Of a stretch of DNA of 64,000 nucleotides, positions 57,441 through 64,000 are shown piece after piece. Both the position numbers and the translations under genes were made by a program. Within the stretch, counting starts at the first letter, position 1. Each line of letters starts with the position of its first letter. Source of the DNA: Gremmenia infestans (lineage: Eukaryota > Ascomycota > Leotiomycetes > Helotiales > Hamatocanthoscyphaceae); the NCBI GenBank assembly GCA_032629725.1, contig JAFEVB010000010.1, positions 620,001 to 684,000 on the forward strand, in the 5' to 3' direction. The notes under the pieces were generated by a model. The model was not told the origin of the DNA. It searched no databases and saw only the letters and a program-made list of their open reading frames with translations.

Positions 57441-59771
57441 ATGGCAACATTGAAGAAGGCACAAAAAGTGCTAGATACAGGGAGAGAGACGGACAGTATT
57501 GGGGAGATGGTACAGGCTGGGCGGTCCGAATCATTGCTGGTGTTGGAGAGGGATAATCCGTTCGACACGCCGACGGAATCGACGACCCCAATTGCATCGC
57601 GAAGAGAAAGTGCGATTTCGAACCTCCAAGGAGCTGTGTCGAATACATCTCAGCCCGACCGACGATTGTCAGCAGCGAGTTTAAGAAGACACTCGTCTTA
57701 CGCTCCCGTTGTCCCTTCGCCATTGAATCCTTCCTCGTCACAAGCGTCGACAAGTGAAAATGGCGAGAGAGAAAGGTTGTCGGACGAGGACTCCAAAAGA
57801 AACTCTGCGTCTTCAGGAGAACTACCACGGAGTCAGAGCTCGAGCAATTTATCCTCGACAGCGAGAGGGAAGAGGAACATCAGCGCGTCGCTTCCTCAAC
57901 AATTATTAAGACAGAAATCAGCTCAGGCTTTACAACCAGGAGAGGAAATATCACGACCGGGAACGCCAAAAAACTTGAAGGATCTAGGACGAGACTACTC
58001 GCGATATCCAGCATCCAAGTCGAGTATATGGGCGAACTCCCGACCACCAGGTCTATCGACCGCCAACTCAGAGACAAACTTATTGCGAACGACGACAAAC
58101 AATCCTTTCAACGAATCGCAAGCAGATTTAGAGAAGTTTGGATACCCAGACGACAGCATTACTGCTTTCGATCCATATTTTGGAGGAGACAACGGGTTTA
58201 TTTTATACAATAACGAGGTGGAAGCAGACGACAAATTCCACATGCCAGCAGACGATGACGATATAACCTACAAAGCTAAATGGTCCGATTATTTCGATAA
58301 AAGGTCTATAATTAGCACCATTGGGGGCATAGTCCTGATCCTCGGTCTCCTATGCGTTTTCATCCTCCTACCAATCCTTACCTACAAGACACATCTGATA
58401 ATACCTAATGGTAAGGGAACAGATGTTGAAGATACCGGACCAGCCTGGGCACATGTCAACAATAATACATATCCTTTGCTACAGAATGTAAGGACGGGCT
58501 TGATTGATCCAGATACACCAGCCAGTGCCATGACGAGGGATAGCACGTTTGATGATTCGAAGCTACAGTTGGTATTCAGTGATGAGTTCAATGATAACAA
58601 CAGGACGTTCTTTCCTGGAGATGATCCCTATTGGACCGGAGCCGACCTATGGTATGGAGCCACGCAGGATTTCGAATGGTATGATCCAGACGCGGTTACC
58701 ACGAGTGGAGGCACCCTACAGATGAGACTGGACAAATTCCCAAACCACGGCCTGGAATACCGCTCCGGGATGCTGAACAGTTGGAATCAAATGTGTTTCA
58801 AAGGCGGCGTCTTCGAGGTTTCCATTTCTCTAGCTGGACCAGCAGGAATACCGGGACTATGGCCAGGTGCATGGACAATGGGAAATCTCGGGCGTCCAGG
58901 CTACAAAGCAACCACCGAAGGCGTCTGGCCATATACATACAACGGCTGTGATGCAGGCATAACACCCAACCAATCCACCAACGATGGGATGTCAAACTTG
59001 CCAGGCCAAAAACTCAATTCCTGCACCTGCAAAGGCGAAGACCACCCGAATCCAGGTGTCGGCCGCGGCGCTCCTGAAATCGACATTCTCGAAGCGTCCG
59101 TCGACCCGCAAAACAGAATCGGAGTCGTAACCCAAAGTTTCCAGGTCGCGCCCTTCGACGTCTGGTACCGGCCTGACTCGGAGTACATGGCTATTCCAAA
59201 TTATGAGACGACGCAGATGAACACTTACTGCGGCGGTCCTTTCCAACAAGCTATTTCTGGCACCACGTTATTGAACAATAGCTGGTATGATGGCAACGCG
59301 TACCAAAAATACGCATTTGAATACATCCCTGGAACATCGACTGGCAAAATCGCCTGGTTTGTTGGGGAAGATCCATCCCTTATTCTTGATGGGCGCGCCA
59401 TTGGTCCTAACGGAAACGTTGGCGCACGTCAGATATCGGAGGAGCCCATGTCCATGATACTCAACCTGGGCTTTTCAGCCTCCTGGACCCAGATCTTGCT
59501 GGCCGACTTGATTTTCCCGACCGTCATGCATGTGGATTATGTGAGGATCTATCAGAAGGCTGGACAGACGAGCACAACGTGTGATCCGCCTGGGTATCCA
59601 ACAACGGACTATATCGCCAATCATGCCGAGGCGTATGAAAATGTCAATGTCACTGTAAGTTTTGTACCATTTTTGACAGCATGCGTTTGCAGAAGCTGAG
59701 CTAATTGTGATGAATAGTCGTGGAATGAGACAGGATATAGCTGGCCTACAAATAAGCTTACCGGGTGTTGA
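57441..59771 (+). CDS. KRE6: KRE6/SKN1 beta-1,6-glucan synthesis protein (GH16)
   Basis: Exons 57441-59654 and 59718-59771 give 755 aa; the intron is 63 bp and the last exon adds SWNETGYSWPTNKLTGC. This is a type II membrane protein: a Ser-rich cytosolic tail of about 290 residues, one transmembrane helix at about 293-315 (GGIVLILGLLCVFILLPIL), and a lumenal GH16-like domain with LVFSDEFN, DPYWTGADLWYGATQDFEWY, GLWPGAWTMGNLGRPGY and the active-site motif APEIDILEASVD (Glu546, Asp548, Glu551). KRE6/SKN1 act in the ER/Golgi and at sites of growth and are required for wall beta-1,6-glucan. KRE6 and SKN1 cannot be separated here. All hallmarks are intact, and the first ATG gives the full cytosolic tail. 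Confidence 0.95.
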
Positions 59772-61629
59772 ACGAATTGGCGTCTGGGTATACATACAAT
59801 TGGATGGATAAACATAATGTAATGAGCGAGACAGGATAGATGGATATCTTGCATGCATATAGACCATCCTTTCCTGGATGATGGATCTTTCAAGGCGTTC
59901 TCGGCTGGGTGGGTAATCAGATTCATCGTACATATATGACCACTGGCGTTTGGCTTGGCTTGGCTTGGGAGTAGGACTTGCATGCATATATCATGCAATG
60001 GGACTGGGATTCCATTCAAGGAGTGATATAACGACGGATGGTTGGGAATCTTAGGGCTCGGGTTCGGGGAGAAACAAGCATATACAAATAAATTAATGCT
60101 GGATACGATCGGTCCATACATACCGTTAATATAAGGAATAGAGAAAACGCACGGTCCGGTTTTGGTTTCTTGCCTTGATCAAGTAGGATTCAGGAAGGCT
60201 TATATTTATGTCAAGACATGTGTGAGTGATACGCCGTTTATCGGTTAGAGGGGAAGTATAGGATGGGCTTGTACGATTTTACATACCTACGCCTCTTGAA
60301 ATCTCATCCTACGATTCATCCCCCTAAAAACACCTTGCTACTTTTACAGTATTAATTCTATTTTATTCTAAACTAACTCTTAACTGAAGCTAAAACTGCA
60401 TCCCTTACAAGTCCTCTGGGTAAGAATGATGGATCGTGTTTAGAGTGAGTGAGAAGTTTGTTTGGTGGTTTTATCAGAACTACGGAATGAAACGGCGACG
60501 GAATGGAATCTTGGCAACGTGTACATGTAAGCAAGCAAGCAAGCGAGTGAGTGAGTGGTAGTACGGTATAGTATACGGTAGCGTGCTTATTCAATTGGGG
60601 GGGTGGGGGGTAATAGAGTATCTCGAGGTAGTTGGTAAAAGCGGAGCTTGATTTCTAGGACGGATGGATGTAAGATATAAGATGTATGGTACTAGATAAA
60701 GAGGTGTAGTATCTGTAGAGGGGGTGTGCTAGGTATGAATATCAAGTATGCAAGGTATATGCTAGATCGAATAATCGCGGGTAGGTTTATATGATATGCT
60801 ATAGGGCTCTATAGTATATATATAATAATTTAATCTTAGCTTTATAGTTTGAACATCCTTTTAATACTACCTACTGAACCGATCTAGATACTACCTGCAT
60901 ACTTGAACTCTTGGACTGTTTCATCGCTTTCCTTACAAAAGGACCGCTAGTTCTAAACCTTGGTTCTTCTAGCTATGAAAACCAGCGCTTAATCTCCTCA
61001 CCTTTTAATGTCCCGCGCCAGCAAGCGCATTATACATTGGTGCTGCTTTTTTTGTCCTCCCTTGAAGCTTCTTCTTTGTGTGGAGACGGCCGTGAATTGC
61101 AATAGGATTCAATATCGTCCATCTCAATGTCTCACGTAGATGGACGGATGATTATCCTGGCCTCAAGGACATATGCATACTGCAGCTATCTTGCCATCTT
61201 CAATAGAATATTGACTGAGCGTCAGATGATGCTATGAGTTAAAAGCGGTATTGGACAATCCTTTTGGTTTGGCTGCTAACCTGATGAATAAGTGGAAATT
61301 ATGGCGTGCCAAAGTCTGAAGACCCTCAGCCGCAACTTGGAATTCGGACTGACTCATTGTCTCTCACTGGCTGAATAAAAGGTCGGCTTATTGTTTCATA
61401 CCACATTTACAAAGTCATCCTCCTTGAAGGCTCTTGGGATACACGCCGATTCTAGGAACAAATGACCGACAAGTTACCACGTCTACCTGCAGTCATGACT
61501 ATCGCAAAAGTGACGGAAAGCACGGCAGATTTGAAATCTGGTAACCGGATGTGATCAAAATTCGATCTACGTCAGAAAATCCGACTGGACGCTGAAAATT
61601 GCTTTTGGCATTACCTCTTAACAAGTTTC
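59772..61629. other. Intergenic, KRE6 3' flank onward
   Basis: No gene supported. CTTGG and AAGC short repeats occur near 59950-59966 and 60531-60545, and a G-run at 60596-60611. 60780-60870 is AT-rich. Confidence 0.5.
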
Positions 61630-62499
61630 GTGCGGTTCCCGCTGAAGCTTTCCCTAGACCTTCCACTTCCCACGGTAACATTCGACCACCTTCAAGACAT
61701 CTGCAACAAAGCAACAGCAACCTACACTCGGCAAAAGCTACGACCAAAGCGCTTGCACCTGAAAAAGATCAGGAACTATATCTTGGACAAATGGGTCCGC
61801 GGCAACATCCATACCACTGATATCGAGTTCTACAACTTCCTCGCCAAGTACATTGGCCTTGAGAAAGAAGATGCCGCAACCTTGGCCGCGAGCACGCAGG
61901 ACGTTGTAGAATTCCATCACGCACTACTACAGAAACGCAAAGACACCGAACCGCACTTCGAAATCTACGGGAGCACGGAAGCGCTTCTGGACGATCTTGT
62001 GCAGCAATTAATCTACTCGCACGAGCAGCGGGCAGCATACAACATCAAGCCTATGTTCAGAGCGCTCATCGCAATGATCGAAGGCGAAACACCGCTGGGA
62101 TGTAGTACAGCCGAGGAAGCAGCAGGCCTCGAGGTATCCCTTGTGCGGACAAGGATCACCACTGATCTCAGCGGCCCCATCAGCTTCACGCGATTCGGCG
62201 CAAGCAAAGGAGACGAAGAGACTTCTCTGACTGTCAGTCCTGCAGAAGCTGTAGATTTTGTAATGGAGCTACAGGAACGAGAAAAGAGGTCCAGTGCGCG
62301 AACGACGACCAGGGAACTCTCGCTGCTGGATCAGAATCTCACTCAGCTAGAGGATATTGCGAGGCGGTATGGTTATGCGGATCCGGATGATGTTTTGGGT
62401 CCAAGTACGGGCTGGATCACGCAGGTGCATAGTGGAAAGGAAACGCTTGCAGGAAAGCATATTGCTGATGTTCGAAAAGTGGCAAACGATTTCATGTAA
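61630..62499 (+). CDS. Orphan ORF, start missing; function unknown
   Basis: An open frame of 290 codons with strongly C/G-ending codons and a well-mixed, protein-like composition. It opens upstream of 61630 but contains no ATG before MFRALIAM near residue 141; 61630 itself is GTG. So it is either the last exon of a gene whose first exon I cannot place (CAG at about 61575 could be an acceptor) or a 5'-truncated relic. Segments such as FEIYGSTEALLDDLVQQL, ISFTRFGAS and ARRYGYADPDDVLGPSTGW do not bring any family to mind. No signal peptide or membrane segment is seen. The open length and codon bias favour recent or present coding function. Confidence 0.5.
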   Translation: MRFPLKLSLDLPLPTVTFDHLQDICNKATATYTRQKLRPKRLHLKKIRNYILDKWVRGNIHTTDIEFYNFLAKYIGLEKEDAATLAASTQDVVEFHHALLQKRKDTEPHFEIYGSTEALLDDLVQQLIYSHEQRAAYNIKPMFRALIAMIEGETPLGCSTAEEAAGLEVSLVRTRITTDLSGPISFTRFGASKGDEETSLTVSPAEAVDFVMELQEREKRSSARTTTRELSLLDQNLTQLEDIARRYGYADPDDVLGPSTGWITQVHSGKETLAGKHIADVRKVANDFM

Positions 62500-64000
62500 A
62501 ATTATCAGGCGGCATCAGAAAACAACGGTGTTTGCTTAACTTTTATCGTAATCTCTACCAGACTCCGTTAAAGAATGTGCCTGCTCTCTTCCTAACACCT
62601 CTAGTACCACAGGTTCTACATGTACTACATCCGTCATAAACGTTGAACTCCGCGTATTAGAACTCTTTCGCCTGGCAGCAATGGAAGCGGCTCTTGGCTA
62701 AGGATGATAAACCTGGTTGGCACACTATACTGATCATCATTTTAATTACTCAAACGCTGTGAAGCTTTCACAGGTTTTGATACCTCAACTTCGTGGCAAG
62801 AAGTTTCAGCCTGAAATCAAATTTAAACAAGAGAGATTGAACAGGATTGGAATACAGGATCATTCTAGAACTTCCTGAAATAAAGCCAACTCAAAGTATT
62901 CCACCTCAAGCGGTGTGGTCATTCCATAAATGGAAGGTTTTATTGAGTCACGTGAGGTAACTCAATCCAGCTTAGCGCTCTCAGCCAGGCCACAAATGCA
63001 GAGTTTTCCTATTAGGTCCTATTAGGAAACCTCTATCCTGTATCATAGGTTTGACTAAGTCGACTTGAAAAATAGCTAAGTCGACTTACACTAGCCAAAT
63101 CGGGAAGAGATTATGAATCGTGCAAAGCACAGACACGCTGACTTGCTGGGTACTTCCATCTCCATACAAATGTGGAGGTAGTTAAGCTACTCAAGGTTAG
63201 CTTAAACGCATCGTTGCACTCCGTAGAGATACTTCTAATAACATTGTTTCTGCTACTTCTATTGCGAATAATTAATTGATTCTAAGCACTTTAAATGATT
63301 AGTTTGTAATGCTAAAAGCTTAATAATTGACACTTATATTATTATCTTCTGCTATGATAAGAAAGGGACGAATGCTAAGGTACCCATTTTAAAAGTTGGG
63401 AATAGTTACAAATACGCATCGCAACGCAACGCGTTCTGTAAAAGAAAAGCCATGCCCTGAGCTATGCCTGGCAACTAGGAATGAAATGGTTCTCACTCCG
63501 CTTTCTGCAATGCATTCACGTGACACAGAAAAGATACTAGAAAAAAGGAGAGGAGCAAAAACAACATCATATAATGGGGGCTAATGTCAGAGGAGAAACC
63601 AGTGATACATATATATTTAACAAAATTGCTAAGGTAGGTGACAACACAACTACCCACACACTAAAATCAAATATCAGTTGAAAGGGAGCAGTCGCAGGTA
63701 TATATGTAGTCCGGCTCCTTGACGAAAACCATTCCGTGTCGCTCAAGGAAATGCAATCAACTCACAATATCCCACCCCAAGTGAGCGATTCGAGAGCAGA
63801 CCCACCGCCAAAGGCACAAAGATAGTCCATTGAATGTACACTACGAGCAGGTTTTGAAATTTCAAAGACAGACAGCATGGAGATCAGACTTATTCCCTTA
63901 CCTACTTTAGGTTCCTCATGGTAGGTGAGAGATTATCGTTACCTCATATTCTGATGATTGCCATACCACAGTAACTTCTGCGAGGTTTCATTGTGTGAGA
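62500..64000. other. AT-rich terminal stretch without genes
   Basis: No coding frame is supported. 63220-63370 is especially AT-rich. A cluster of short palindromes lies at 63007-63087, and an E-box-like CACGTG at 62948-62953. Confidence 0.5.
63007..63087. promoter_or_regulatory. Cluster of paired palindromes
   Basis: TCCTATTAGG is repeated head to tail (63007-63016 and 63017-63026); each unit holds the perfect palindrome CCTATTAGG. Then AAGTCGACTT, a perfect 10-bp palindrome, occurs at 63057-63066 and 63078-63087, with starts 21 bp apart. Function is inferred only from symmetry and helical phasing. Confidence 0.4.

Overview
The window reads as nuclear DNA of a filamentous ascomycete (Pezizomycotina). 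Genes are split by short GT-AG introns, mostly 46-69 bp, that often carry a CTAAC-like branch point just before the acceptor. Coding regions are close to GC-balanced, and intergenic DNA is rich in short tandem repeats and TACCTAGGTA / TACGGAGTA-type motifs. The gene set (GH131 glucanase, Zn2Cys6 regulator, HOG1/SakA MAP kinase, class III G-alpha, KRE6/SKN1, AVL9) fits Pezizomycotina, perhaps Leotiomycetes; the class is a guess from protein resemblance. No prophage, CRISPR, rRNA, confident tRNA or intact transposon is visible.

Layout. 0-9 kb: a secreted GH131 glucanase (+), a Ure2-like glutathione transferase (-), two small Cys/His-rich proteins that look like paralogues with the same intron position (-), RRG7 (-), MED21 (+) and an SDT1-type HAD nucleotidase (-). 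9-21 kb, all on +: a 968-aa Pro/Arg/Tyr repeat protein, a 982-aa multi-KH RNA-binding protein and an 836-aa Zn2Cys6 factor whose leader may hold two overlapping uORFs. 21.3-25.6 kb: a gene-free interval between two converging genes that carries seven same-strand copies of a 15-bp word. 25.6-52 kb, all on -: AVL9, HOG1, glycogen phosphorylase, a GNA-3-type G-alpha, cullin-1 and an SRF1-like protein, separated by long gaps. 52-62.5 kb, all on +: a mitochondrial K+/H+ exchange-related protein, a DUF3716 protein, KRE6/SKN1 and an ORF lacking an ATG. The last 1.5 kb is AT-rich and holds a compact palindrome cluster.

Most genes are conserved single-copy housekeeping or signalling genes, so this is not a biosynthetic cluster. 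HOG1, the G-alpha, glycogen phosphorylase, KRE6 and AVL9 belong broadly to stress signalling, reserve carbon and wall/secretion, but nothing here shows that they are co-regulated.

Exon coordinates were worked out by hand from splice signals, reading-frame closure and conserved protein motifs. Every spliced model sums to a whole number of codons. UTRs and transcripts cannot be seen. The strongest candidate for something undescribed is the repeated word TTTTGTTGCAWWTCG at 21.6-24.2 kb, with one further copy at 55.9 kb.
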